In this document: piece by piece, positions 33,000 to 41,360 of the stretch
Layout of the letters: each line of letters starts with the position of its first letter
How positions within the stretch are numbered: the stretch's first letter is position 1
From: an uncultured Verrucomicrobiota bacterium
GTDB lineage: Bacteria > Verrucomicrobiota > Verrucomicrobiia > Opitutales > Opitutaceae
Direction of reading: 5' to 3'
Assembly (NCBI GenBank): GCA_903856725.1
Contig: CAIOCT010000072.1
Location: 1-64,000 of the forward strand
DNA: 64,000 bases
Program-made: the position numbers and the translations under genes
Notes under the pieces: generated by a model
What the model saw: only the letters and a program-made list of their open reading frames with translations
Told to the model about the DNA's origin: nothing
Database searches by the model: none

Positions 33000-34232
33000 A
33001 TGTCCCTGCCCCTCTCGCGCCTCACCGCACTTCAAACCACTTACCGTCAAGGCCTGCTCGAGCAGACTATTCCTTTCTGGCTTCGTCATGGAATTGACCA
33101 CGAGCACGGCGGCTTACTCAGCGCGCTAGGTGAAACGGGCACGCTGCTTGATTCCGACAAAGCCGTCTGGCTGCAGGGCCGCGCGGCTTGGACTTTCGCA
33201 ACACTCTACAATACAGTGGAGCGAAAACCAGAGTGGCTCGCTGCCGCTAAGCTCTGCCTCGATTTTATTCGCGACCACTGTCGCGGGCCGGGCGGCAAAT
33301 TATATTTTACGGTAACCCGCACCGGTAAACCCCTGCGCATGCGGCGCTATGTGTATAGTGAGTGCTTCGCGGCTATCGGCAGTGCGGCTTATGCCAAGGC
33401 CACGGGTGACGCCCGAGCCGCGGCGGAAGCGGAACAATATTTTGATACTTATCTGCATCATAGCTTCACCCCGGGAGTCATGCCGCCGAAGACTGATCCA
33501 GCGACGCGGCCGATGAAGGGAGTCGCCCCGCACATGATTGCGATTGTGACGGCGCAAGAAATCCGGTCCCTCTTGGGTGATATTACCGTACGCGGGGCCA
33601 CCTGCACCACCTGGATTGATCGCTCGATGAGCGAGATTGAGCGTGATTTCTTCAAACCCGACCTCGGCGCGCTCATGGAAATTGTCGGAGTAAATGGCGC
33701 GGTACTCGATACGTTTGATGGGCGAACCCTCAATCCCGGCCACGCCCTCGAATGCGCTTGGTTTATTCTACACGAGGCTAAGTGGCGCCAACGCGATGCC
33801 CGCTTAATGAAGCTCGGCTTGAGCATACTCGACTGCATGTGGGCACGGGGCTGGGATAAAGAATTCGGCGGCTTGCTTTACTTCACCGACTTGCGCCAAC
33901 AGCCAGTGCAGGAATATTGGGCCGAAATGAAATTCTGGTGGCCGCAAAACGAAGCTGAAATAGCGACGCTCCTGGCCTACCAACTCACAGGAGAGGCCAA
34001 ATACGCTGAGTGGCATACTCTCGTACATGATTGGTCGCACCGAGTTTTTGCTGATCCGGTCCATGGCGAATGGTTTGGTTACGCCCACCGCGATGGCCGC
34101 ATCTCGACTCGACTCAAAGGCAATACGTGGAAGGGCCCCTTCCACTTGCCGCGTATGCAATGGTACTGCGGCCGCCTGATCGACGAGCTCATCGCTCAAG
34201 GCCTAAGCCGCCGAAGGCCGGGCAGTGCCTAG
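33000..34232 (+). CDS. AGE-family N-acylglucosamine 2-epimerase
   Basis: 410 residues, normal for the AGE family, with an alpha/alpha-barrel sequence pattern. Hallmarks are HGIDHEHGGLLSAL (30-43), VWLQGRAAWTFA (57-68), NPGHALECAW with the catalytic His248, and GPFHLPRMQWYC with the second catalytic His382. AGE enzymes interconvert ManNAc and GlcNAc, and relatives epimerise mannose or cellobiose. With NanA-like aldolases nearby, the ManNAc-to-GlcNAc step of a Bacteroides-type sialic-acid route (NanA, AGE, kinase, NagA, NagB) fits. It is cytoplasmic and the last gene of the GntR-SDR-AGE unit. Its 3' end overlaps the convergent Kelch gene by 4 bp. Confidence 0.9.
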   Translation: MSLPLSRLTALQTTYRQGLLEQTIPFWLRHGIDHEHGGLLSALGETGTLLDSDKAVWLQGRAAWTFATLYNTVERKPEWLAAAKLCLDFIRDHCRGPGGKLYFTVTRTGKPLRMRRYVYSECFAAIGSAAYAKATGDARAAAEAEQYFDTYLHHSFTPGVMPPKTDPATRPMKGVAPHMIAIVTAQEIRSLLGDITVRGATCTTWIDRSMSEIERDFFKPDLGALMEIVGVNGAVLDTFDGRTLNPGHALECAWFILHEAKWRQRDARLMKLGLSILDCMWARGWDKEFGGLLYFTDLRQQPVQEYWAEMKFWWPQNEAEIATLLAYQLTGEAKYAEWHTLVHDWSHRVFADPVHGEWFGYAHRDGRISTRLKGNTWKGPFHLPRMQWYCGRLIDELIAQGLSRRRPGSA

Positions 34233-35218
34233 CGCTTTAGCGCGGCGATCTTCACGCGATAAACGGCGGCGCTGCGATGCTTTTGCAGATCTTCGCCACC
34301 TAGACAGTAGACGTAATCGCCACTCGCCACCAAGCTGACGCAAGCGCGATACGGGAGCGACGGCGCCGGGGTGTAGCGATCCTGCGCGATATCATAAATG
34401 AAGGCCTGATCGATAAAGCCTTCGGCGTCATTTTTGTAACCACCGGCCAGATATAAATGCCCCGCGTCTAACGTTACAGCGGCGAGCCCACGCACTGCGT
34501 ACGGCAAGGGCTGCAAACGCCGCCACGTGTTAGTCGTGGCGGAAAAGGCGTAAGCGTCTGTCAGGTTAAAAATCGCCTTGGTGGAACTGTTCCAGCCCGC
34601 CCCACCAAAAACAAAAAGCTCATCCCCAGCGTTGGTAGCCGCGGCGACCCCTAGGGCCGGGCCTGGATAAGGCGCGAGCGTCCGCTGTTCACCGGTGCGG
34701 ACATTCCACGCAAATGCGTCGCGCCGAAATCCCGCCGCATTCGCCGCATCATCGCTGCCGCCCACCACAATTAATTCATCACCCAACTGCGCACCAGCCG
34801 CCAGCACCGCGGGCACCGTAATACCAGTGCCAACCGGCGTGACCGCGTCCGCCCCACTCAGGCGAAGGCTACCGGTAAACATGGCTTGGCCCGTCGTACC
34901 TCCGGCAATCGTCAGGCGATCATGACCGACGCCTCCGAGGGCGTACGCTAACGGCTGCGCCAGCGGCGCCAGTGTAGTCCAACGCAGCGTCTCCGTGTCC
35001 AAACGATGGACGGTGGCGAGCCAGTGCTTTTGCCCACCAGACCAATTCGTACCGCCCACCACCAGAATAGCTCCCGGTACAACGCCGCAGATGCCGCCGC
35101 CGTTCGACTCAGGCAACGAGGCCAGCGCTTGCCACGGTTGCTCGCCGGCCCCGAGGTAGGCCGACAAAAAAGGGAGGGCGAGCCCCGCGGCCCATTGAGA
35201 AAAGCGAGTTGATTTCAT
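34229..35218 (-). CDS. Exported Kelch-repeat protein, NanM-like
   Basis: 329 residues with a signal peptide (WAAGLALPFLSAYLGAG). At least five Kelch blades carry the G-G plus W pattern: GAILVVGGTNW, DRLTIAGGTTG, DELIVVGGSDD, DELFVFGGAGW, GHLYLAGGYKN and DYVYCLGGED. The size and location match periplasmic N-acetylneuraminate mutarotase NanM, which speeds conversion of released alpha-sialic acid to the beta form before uptake. It lacks the GGANFPD-type segment of the cyclically permuted protein at 21042, so the two belong to different subgroups. It is convergent with the AGE gene, sharing 4 bp. Confidence 0.82.
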   Translation of the reverse strand: MKSTRFSQWAAGLALPFLSAYLGAGEQPWQALASLPESNGGGICGVVPGAILVVGGTNWSGGQKHWLATVHRLDTETLRWTTLAPLAQPLAYALGGVGHDRLTIAGGTTGQAMFTGSLRLSGADAVTPVGTGITVPAVLAAGAQLGDELIVVGGSDDAANAAGFRRDAFAWNVRTGEQRTLAPYPGPALGVAAATNAGDELFVFGGAGWNSSTKAIFNLTDAYAFSATTNTWRRLQPLPYAVRGLAAVTLDAGHLYLAGGYKNDAEGFIDQAFIYDIAQDRYTPAPSLPYRACVSLVASGDYVYCLGGEDLQKHRSAAVYRVKIAALKR

Positions 35219-35483
35219 AGGGGATAACGCGAGCGGGGTGGCTGCAAGGTTTAGGTTGTAAGGTCTAGATCAGAACCGAAACTCACCCACGGGCGCGGAC
35301 AAGTTTCGGGGTAAAGTTTCAATTTAAGCTCGGGCCGACGGTTTGGTTATTTTCATTTTTTCGCGGCGGCCGAGGAACTCACCGCCTATTTTTTATCTCA
35401 ACTTTTCCGCCGCCATGCCTTGAATAATTCTGCGCTTTTTGTGCATTTTGTGGCCAATGATACGACGAGCGGGGTTAAAAAAA
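35219..35483. repeat. 265-bp non-coding gap with a TTTTGTG dispersed-repeat-like segment
   Basis: No gene is supported here. The right part contains a tandem-like TTTTTGTGC-ATTTTGTGG segment (about 35437-35455), similar in style to short intergenic sequences scattered through many genomes. The left part has AAGGTTTAGG- and AAGGTCTAG-like pieces resembling those at 59400-59460. It also holds the region upstream of the Kelch gene. Confidence 0.35.
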
Positions 35484-36266
35484 TCAGCGAGCAGTCCAAC
35501 CCCCATCGATGGGAATCGCCGCCCCGGTAATCGAACGAGCCGACTCCCCGCACAGAAAAACTGTCAGGGCGGCGACTTCTTCCACTTCGACAAAACGTCG
35601 CGTGGGTTGAGCCGCTAAAATGACTTCACGAATCACCCGATCACGCGATAAGCCATGGATCTTAGACTGACTCTCGATCTGGCCCTCGACGAGCGGAGTG
35701 CGCACGTAACCTGGGCAAATAGCATTACAGGTAATGGCGGTCTCCGCTAACTCGAGCGCCACGCTCTTGGTGAGGCCAACCTGTCCATGTTTTGCCGCGA
35801 CATAAGCACTCTTAAATGGCGAAGCGACCAGACCGTGCGCCGAGACTAAATTAATTATCCGGCCCCAACCGCGGCGTTTCATGCCTGGCACCGCGGCGCG
35901 AATCGCATGAAAACTTGAATTCAACACGATATCTTGAATCGCAGTCCAGCGCTCCGGCGGAAAATCTTCGACCGGCGCCACAAATTGAATCCCCGCATTG
36001 TTTACCAAAATATCTAAAGCCCCAAAAGCTTGCTCAGTCTCCGCCAGCAGGCGAGCTACCTCGGCCGCTTTACTGACATCGGCATCATGATAACGTACCG
36101 TCACCCCAAATTCAGCAGCTAAAGCTTGGCGCATATGTTCCAACGCCACCGGTTCGCCGAGACCGTGCAACATGAGATGAACGCCTTCCCTGGCCAGCGC
36201 CCGCGCGATGCCCAGACCAATGCCACTGGTCGATCCGGTAACCAGGGCGATTTTATTTTTTAGCAT
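35484..36266 (-). CDS. SDR, 3-hydroxybutyrate-dehydrogenase-like
   Basis: 260 residues with a TGSTSGIGLGIA cofactor motif, NNAG, catalytic Ser in NLVSAHG and YVAAKHG for the Tyr/Lys pair. The segments GVHLMLHG, ICPGYVRTPLVEGQI and the Q-I region after it are close to D-3-hydroxybutyrate dehydrogenases, which are near 255-260 residues. Such enzymes interconvert 3-hydroxybutyrate and acetoacetate with NAD, but related SDRs use sugars or other hydroxyacids. It is the last of three minus-strand genes (ceramidase-like, FGGY kinase, SDR) and lies 53 bp after the kinase. The operon context makes a sugar-linked oxidation equally possible. Confidence 0.85.
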   Translation of the reverse strand: MLKNKIALVTGSTSGIGLGIARALAREGVHLMLHGLGEPVALEHMRQALAAEFGVTVRYHDADVSKAAEVARLLAETEQAFGALDILVNNAGIQFVAPVEDFPPERWTAIQDIVLNSSFHAIRAAVPGMKRRGWGRIINLVSAHGLVASPFKSAYVAAKHGQVGLTKSVALELAETAITCNAICPGYVRTPLVEGQIESQSKIHGLSRDRVIREVILAAQPTRRFVEVEEVAALTVFLCGESARSITGAAIPIDGGWTAR

Positions 36267-36319
36267 AAAATTTAACGATCAGTTAATTTCAAAAATAATT
36301 AACTGATTGGCTCCGTGCG

Positions 36320-37693
36320 TTACGCGCGGGGATATTTTTTAGCATAGATTGCCACGGTCGCTGCGACGGGTGTAATCACGCGATCGCTTTGGACCATCGC
36401 ATCCAGGGCCTCAGGAATCGTTCGATAAATTTCCGCCGCCACCGCCGCAAATGCCGCCGCGCCGAGGCACGCGCGCTCATGGCAACGCGGGGCGATCATC
36501 GTGACGTTGAGCATATCGGCGTTGATTTGCAGCCAACTCGTGCTGCGGGCACCGCCCCCCGTCGCAATCACGCGCCGAATCGTGGACGCTGCCTGTACTT
36601 GGTGCAGCAGGTCGCGCTGCGTTGCACTAATCCGCTCCATCATATTGCGAATAGCTACTGCGTGCTTCCAGTCAGGATGGTTACTCGTCTTCGCGGCAGC
36701 CGGCCCCTCCGGCGGAACCGTGGCAGCGAGTGTCACCAACTGCGCTATGTCCAAATGCGGAGCAAATTGTCGCTGATATTCCTCTAACTGCGTGGCCCCC
36801 GCAGGATCAAAAGCTAGCCGATAAAATCGCTGATCCACGTGCGGTCCATGATAGCAATTCATCATGGGCTTGACGGCATCGACAAGAATCAAAGCGGCGA
36901 GCACGGTCCCAGTCGAGATACTGGCCTCCGCCAATTGAGCGATGCCCGAGCCAATCGCGGCCATGTGATGATCGATTGCCCCGACGGCAAAAGGCACGCC
37001 GGCCGGTAGGCCTAAAAACTCCTGTGCTCGCGGCGTGGTCCGGCCTACCACTGTGCCCGGCCGCAGGGGCTGTGATAAAAAGGCACGCGGTACTTCGAAA
37101 AAATTCAAGGCCTCGGGCCACCACCCATTTTGAAGATTAGAATATAATCCCGTAAAAGCAGCGGTGCTCGCATCGCCTACCGTGGCACCCGTCAGCATGA
37201 ACGTGAAATAATCAGACAAGGTCATGACCCGCGCAACTTGCGACCAGAGCGCCGGCTCATGGCGCTGAAACCAACGATACTTTACGGAGGAAAATCCCGG
37301 AGCCAGACCCCTAAAACCGGTGGCTTGCTGAAACGCTGCTGATAGGCCGAAAGCCTCAATCGCAGGTTCTAATGGCTGCGGGCGAACATCCGTCCAAACG
37401 ACCAAAGGCGTCAGCGGTTGATCATGGCGATTGAGCAACAACAACGTATTGGCCTGAGAAGAATAGGACACACCGACAATATCGCTCACTTTCGCCTGCG
37501 CTTCCGCCAGCGCAGCGGTGAGCCCCTCACCAAGGATCCGCCAAAAATCGGCGACGGGGAGTTCGCTCCAGCCAGGGTGCGGTGACGCTTTGTTCACCGC
37601 GACGCGACCGAGTCCTTTTTGCACGCCTTGAGCGTCGAAAAGACCTACCTTGAAGTAAGATGTACCAAAATCGATGCCGAGAAGCAGAGCCAT
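36320..37693 (-). CDS. FGGY-family carbohydrate kinase
   Basis: 457 residues, slightly shorter than gluconate or xylulose kinases. It shows the N-terminal phosphate loop GIDFGTSYFKVGLFD, a substrate-region segment GVSYSSQANTLLLL, WTDVRPQ, the GAIDHHMAAIGSG phosphate-2 region and the C-terminal adenosine motif ATGGGARSTSWLQINADML. FGGY enzymes phosphorylate pentoses, hexuronate derivatives, glycerol or sugar alcohols. No ROK-type amino-sugar kinase is visible in the window, so this is the only obvious sugar kinase, but FGGY enzymes are not known for GlcNAc or ManNAc. It lies 12 bp after the ceramidase-like gene. Confidence 0.9.
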   Translation of the reverse strand: MALLLGIDFGTSYFKVGLFDAQGVQKGLGRVAVNKASPHPGWSELPVADFWRILGEGLTAALAEAQAKVSDIVGVSYSSQANTLLLLNRHDQPLTPLVVWTDVRPQPLEPAIEAFGLSAAFQQATGFRGLAPGFSSVKYRWFQRHEPALWSQVARVMTLSDYFTFMLTGATVGDASTAAFTGLYSNLQNGWWPEALNFFEVPRAFLSQPLRPGTVVGRTTPRAQEFLGLPAGVPFAVGAIDHHMAAIGSGIAQLAEASISTGTVLAALILVDAVKPMMNCYHGPHVDQRFYRLAFDPAGATQLEEYQRQFAPHLDIAQLVTLAATVPPEGPAAAKTSNHPDWKHAVAIRNMMERISATQRDLLHQVQAASTIRRVIATGGGARSTSWLQINADMLNVTMIAPRCHERACLGAAAFAAVAAEIYRTIPEALDAMVQSDRVITPVAATVAIYAKKYPRA

Positions 37694-37705
37694 GTGGGCC
37701 GTGGT

Positions 37706-39049
37706 CTAGCTTTTTTCGCCCAGTAAGGCGAGCGTCGCTTTGACAAAGCGGTCACCATTCTCCGCGCTGAAGAGCGCGTTGGTCGCTTCGTACCCACCCA
37801 GCGCGGCGGCGGCGGGCGTCACGATATAACCCTGCAATTCGCCATTAGCCATCGTGACAACAAATGTCTTGGGACAGCGCGCTTTAATCTCGAGGGCGTA
37901 TTCGACGAAAAATTCGCCCGGCCAGAATACAAAATTCCATTCACCCAACTGGATGACCTGAATCTCCGCGGGGTTGGATCGCGCGGCCGCAACCTCGAGC
38001 CGACCGTCCACTTTAGCGCGAGCTAAAGATACCGCTTCTTCTGCACCGAACCAGTCACACTCGGCCGTGCGCACCGCGGTGCGCGGTGCCTGGGCTGCTC
38101 TTAAGCCATCAAAACGTGACTTAACCTCATGTGCCCGCGCCTCTGCAACCGCTACCGTCGGCAGCGCCCGCAATTGCAGCGCGACGAGTGTATTGCGCAC
38201 CTTCAAGGGGAGTGCTTGCGAATAGGTAATACTGGGGATGACGCGCGCGATAGCGGCACCAAGATTTTCACCTAAACGCTGCGCTTCTTTAAAAGTATTC
38301 TCGCGCGTGACGTGACGCGGGCTTTGGTTACCCGAAGCGCCATTATGGTAGAGAATGGTCGCGTGCTTCGGCAAAAAACCCTGCGTCCGCAGATATTCTC
38401 GGGTGAAATGAGGGAAATCGCCGCTGATTAACGTGGAATCCTCATGCAAGACGGTGGGGTGCATCGCATACGAGACCATGCAGGCCAACGGTCGGTGATC
38501 ACTGGCCGTCCGGACCATTAACACCGGAACGTCTGGATCCGCTGGACCAGCGGGATCATGTCGGTTGGTACCGACGCCCTCCGCTCGAGCCACCGCCACA
38601 CCTGCTTCGGCGGGCACAGCCAAGCGGACCGCGGCACAAGCCGCTTCCACCATGCTATCCGCGACTGATTTAACATACTTAAGGTCAGCCTTCGGCACCA
38701 CGGGGTCGGCGCTATTGCTTAAGTAGTCGAGCATGACCGGGCCCGAGTGAGTGTGCGTCGCGGTGATCGCAATCGAACTCATCGGGACCCCTGTATTAAT
38801 GCTGATCCGACGACGCACCTCCTGGGTGAGCTCGCGGCCAACAAAAATCAGATCGTTGGAGATAAAAATAACCTTCTCATCGTGATGGCGCAGGAACAGC
38901 GCGGAGGTCTCCAGCTGATCGTGAATGCCCGTGCTCGCGCGGGGGACATGCGGATAGCCAAATAAGAAGACACTCGAAGGGGGCGTTACCACCGAGGTGG
39001 CAGCACCGGCCCAGAAAGTTGTGGTCACAGCAGAAGGGGGCGTCGGCAT
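37706..39049 (-). CDS. Neutral/alkaline ceramidase-family hydrolase, cytoplasmic-looking
   Basis: 447 residues matching the N-terminal catalytic domain of neutral ceramidases: WAGAATSVVTPP, FGYPHVPR, FISNDLIFVG, the metal-binding THTHSGP (98-104), VSYAMHPTVL, SGDFPHFTREYL, and HNGASGNQSPR. Characterised ceramidases are secreted and larger, with a C-terminal immunoglobulin-like domain; this one has no signal peptide and lacks that domain. In the PVC group such genes occur in carbohydrate loci and their substrate is unknown. The Zn-amidase chemistry would allow hydrolysis of N-acyl bonds. It is the first gene of the unit with FGGY kinase (12 bp) and SDR, and is divergent from the DeoR regulator. 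Confidence 0.85.
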   Translation of the reverse strand: MPTPPSAVTTTFWAGAATSVVTPPSSVFLFGYPHVPRASTGIHDQLETSALFLRHHDEKVIFISNDLIFVGRELTQEVRRRISINTGVPMSSIAITATHTHSGPVMLDYLSNSADPVVPKADLKYVKSVADSMVEAACAAVRLAVPAEAGVAVARAEGVGTNRHDPAGPADPDVPVLMVRTASDHRPLACMVSYAMHPTVLHEDSTLISGDFPHFTREYLRTQGFLPKHATILYHNGASGNQSPRHVTRENTFKEAQRLGENLGAAIARVIPSITYSQALPLKVRNTLVALQLRALPTVAVAEARAHEVKSRFDGLRAAQAPRTAVRTAECDWFGAEEAVSLARAKVDGRLEVAAARSNPAEIQVIQLGEWNFVFWPGEFFVEYALEIKARCPKTFVVTMANGELQGYIVTPAAAALGGYEATNALFSAENGDRFVKATLALLGEKS

Positions 39050-39128
39050 AAATTGAGGTTAAATCCTGCTAAACACCCCGAAGGTGTAAATGTTATAATA
39101 TGTTCGTTTAGCTATTTATTTGACTTTT
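39050..39128 (+). promoter_or_regulatory. Divergent promoter region of the DeoR gene with TATAAT and inverted repeat
   Basis: The gap between the ceramidase-like gene and the DeoR gene contains TATAAT at 39094-39099, 30 bp before the ATG at 39129, and a 5-5-5 inverted repeat ACACCccgaaGGTGT at 39073-39087 just upstream of it. The latter could be an operator overlapping the -35 region. No clear -35 hexamer is seen. Confidence 0.45.
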
Positions 39129-39932
39129 ATGAACATTCGTTGGCGAATCGCCTTGTTGAAAAATCTGCCCTCCGCTGCTCGCCAGACTCAGATTCGCGAA
39201 CGTTTCGCCGCGCGACCCGGGGTGTCTGTTTCTGGTTTAGCCCGTGAATTCGATGTAAGTGCTATGACCATTCGCCGCGATCTTGCGGCGCTCGAAGATC
39301 AAGCCCACATCCAGCGCACCCACGGCGGGGCCGTGCTCACGCAGCGGATGATGCTAGAATTTGATTATCGCGGACGGCGCGAAAACAATGGGGCCGCTAA
39401 AAAAGCCATCGCCCGGGAAGCGCGTAAATTAGTCCAATCAGGCCAACGAATCATCCTAGACACTGGCACAACCACCCACGAATTGGCCGTGCTACTCAAG
39501 GATGCCCTCAACATCACTGTCATCACCCCCAGCCTCGCGGTGGCCTCGGAATTACAACATGCGCCGGGGGTGGAAGTCATTCTCCTCGGTGGCGTTATCC
39601 GTCGGGGCAGCCCTGATTTAACTGGCCCGGCGACCGAGCACTGTCTCGAGCTTTTTGCCGCGGATCTCGCTTTTCAGGGCGCGGACGGCATCGGCTTGGA
39701 TGGGGCGATCTACAATTCCGATCTCCGTTTAGCGCGGGTCGACAAAATCATGCGGCGCGTCGCTACCCAATCGTGCGTCCTCGCCGACCACAGTAAGATT
39801 GGCCAAACCGCCCTCGCCCGCAACGGCACGCTGGCCGATGTCGATTTTTTTATCACGAACGCCGCCGCTCCTGCGGCAATTTTGAAACGCTTTGCTCGGC
39901 TCGGGCCGAAAATAATTACCGTTAAACCTTAA
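39129..39932 (+). CDS. DeoR-family transcriptional regulator
   Basis: 267 residues from the ATG at 39129 (a TTG at 39120 adds three). The N-terminal HTH includes VSGLAREFDVSAMTIRRDLAAL and the wing RTHGGAV, both standard for the family. The C-terminal DeoRC sensor shows LDTGTTTHELA, VILLGGVIRRGSPDLTGP and CVLADHSKIG, where such proteins bind phosphorylated sugars. It is separated by only 9 bp from the aminotransferase gene and so heads the long plus-strand series (39129-59380). DeoR proteins often repress their own operon and respond to sugar phosphates such as GlcN6P or tagatose phosphates. Confidence 0.92.
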   Translation: MNIRWRIALLKNLPSAARQTQIRERFAARPGVSVSGLAREFDVSAMTIRRDLAALEDQAHIQRTHGGAVLTQRMMLEFDYRGRRENNGAAKKAIAREARKLVQSGQRIILDTGTTTHELAVLLKDALNITVITPSLAVASELQHAPGVEVILLGGVIRRGSPDLTGPATEHCLELFAADLAFQGADGIGLDGAIYNSDLRLARVDKIMRRVATQSCVLADHSKIGQTALARNGTLADVDFFITNAAAPAAILKRFARLGPKIITVKP

Positions 39933-39941
39933 TTTATCATC

Positions 39942-41333
39942 ATGAAAAATAACACCACGCCTGAATCTTTCTCCACGCTCAACTGGGGCCGCGTTGATCT
40001 TAAGCGCGTCCCGCATATGCCCGTGCCCGCCCCAGGACCGCTCTCCAAGCACTGGCATGATCGCTGCACCAAGCACTTCAAGGGACTGAGCGGCCAAGTA
40101 AAATTATTTCCCGTATCTTTTGAATCTGGCGCCGGCTGCGTGCTGCGCGATGTCGATGGCAACGAATACATCGATTTCTCCTCCGGCATCTACGTGACGA
40201 CCCTCGGTCACTGTCATCCCAAGATCAGCGAAGGCATCGCTAAAGCTGCCTCGCAGCTGATGAATGCCCACGACTTCACCACCCCGGTTAAGACCGAGCT
40301 GATGGAGAAGTTGGCTTCGATTCTGCCCGGCGACCTCAAAGGCTTTCAGCTCTACGACTCCGGCACCACCGCAGTTGAAGCAGGTATTCGCGTGCTCCGC
40401 GCGGCCACAGGCAAGCACGAGACGATTAGTTGCTTTAACGATTACCACGGCAAAACCTACGGGGCGGTCTCGCTGGGCCAGATCCGCTCTCATGTTTACG
40501 GTGCCACCCGCGCCCCTGGTGCCCACATGGTCCCCCGGCCAGACCTTTACCGCCATGTCTGGTCCAAGGCGGACGGATCCATCGACACCGATAAATACAT
40601 CGAATTTTACGGCCAGTATCTGGACAAGGCCACGATCGGGGCGGTCGCTGGGTTTGTCCTCGAGCCCATTCAAGGCTGGGGCGGCTCGGTGATGCCGCCG
40701 GATGATTTCTTCCCGAAACTTCGTAAGTTCTGCGATGCGCGCAAGATTCTCCTCATGGCAGATGAAGTTCTCACAAGCTGGGGCCGAACGGGCAAGTGGC
40801 TGGCCATGGAACACTGGGGCGTCGTGCCTGATGTGGTCACCTTGGGCAAAGGCTTCGGTAATGGCTTCCCGGTAACTTGCGTCGCCGTGCGCGAACAATA
40901 CAAGGAATCCTTCGAGAGCATTTCTGCTTCAAGCAGCTACGGCGGCAACCCCATGGCTTGCGCCGCGGCGCTCATCTCGACCAAAGTCATCGAAGAGGAA
41001 AAATTGCTCGAGCATGCCACCCATCTCGGCCAAGTCGCCCTCAAGCGCATGGAACGGATGAAGCAGCAGCATAAAATTATCGGTGATGTGCGCGCTAAAG
41101 GCTGCCTCATGGGCATCGAGCTCGTCAAAGATCGGACGACTAAAGAGCCCTTCGACCAAGCCGGTACGCTCGTTTACCAAAAAGCCTTCCGCAAGGGTCT
41201 CGCCTGGATTCCCGCTGGCCATATTCTACGCATGAGCCCACCGATTGTCATGGATGAAGCCACCCTGCTCAAAGGCATGGATCTCATCGACGAAGCGATC
41301 GGCGAAACCGCGAAAGAACTTGGTTATACCTAA
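39942..41333 (+). CDS. Class III PLP-dependent aminotransferase (GABA/ornithine type)
   Basis: 463 residues of the 4-aminobutyrate/acetylornithine-like branch. DSGTTAVEAGIRVLRAATGKHETISC, the NDYHGKTYGAVSLG loop, FVLEPIQGWGGSVMPP, LLMADEVLTSWGRTGK with its catalytic Asp, and the Schiff-base Lys303 in TLGKGFGNGFP are all present. It has a long N-terminal extension before VKLFPVSFESGAGC, typical of aspartate-aminotransferase-family annotations. It belongs to a tight block with DeoR (9 bp upstream), a DhnA-type aldolase (27 bp) and a NagB-like gene (43 bp). It is not closely similar to the HemL-like pair at 12378 and 46761. An amino-sugar-derived substrate is an inference. Confidence 0.9.
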   Translation: MKNNTTPESFSTLNWGRVDLKRVPHMPVPAPGPLSKHWHDRCTKHFKGLSGQVKLFPVSFESGAGCVLRDVDGNEYIDFSSGIYVTTLGHCHPKISEGIAKAASQLMNAHDFTTPVKTELMEKLASILPGDLKGFQLYDSGTTAVEAGIRVLRAATGKHETISCFNDYHGKTYGAVSLGQIRSHVYGATRAPGAHMVPRPDLYRHVWSKADGSIDTDKYIEFYGQYLDKATIGAVAGFVLEPIQGWGGSVMPPDDFFPKLRKFCDARKILLMADEVLTSWGRTGKWLAMEHWGVVPDVVTLGKGFGNGFPVTCVAVREQYKESFESISASSSYGGNPMACAAALISTKVIEEEKLLEHATHLGQVALKRMERMKQQHKIIGDVRAKGCLMGIELVKDRTTKEPFDQAGTLVYQKAFRKGLAWIPAGHILRMSPPIVMDEATLLKGMDLIDEAIGETAKELGYT

Positions 41334-41360
41334 AACCCGCGAATATTCATTCTATTTACC

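Noticed and set aside
37706-39049. Ganglioside degradation using sialidases plus ceramidase
   Set aside because: The ceramidase-like protein has no signal peptide or C-terminal domain and no ceramide-glycanase is nearby, so the tempting link is unsupported.
40104-40898. 264-codon minus-strand frame opposite the aminotransferase at 39942
   Set aside because: Antisense shadow; the plus-strand product has complete catalytic motifs.
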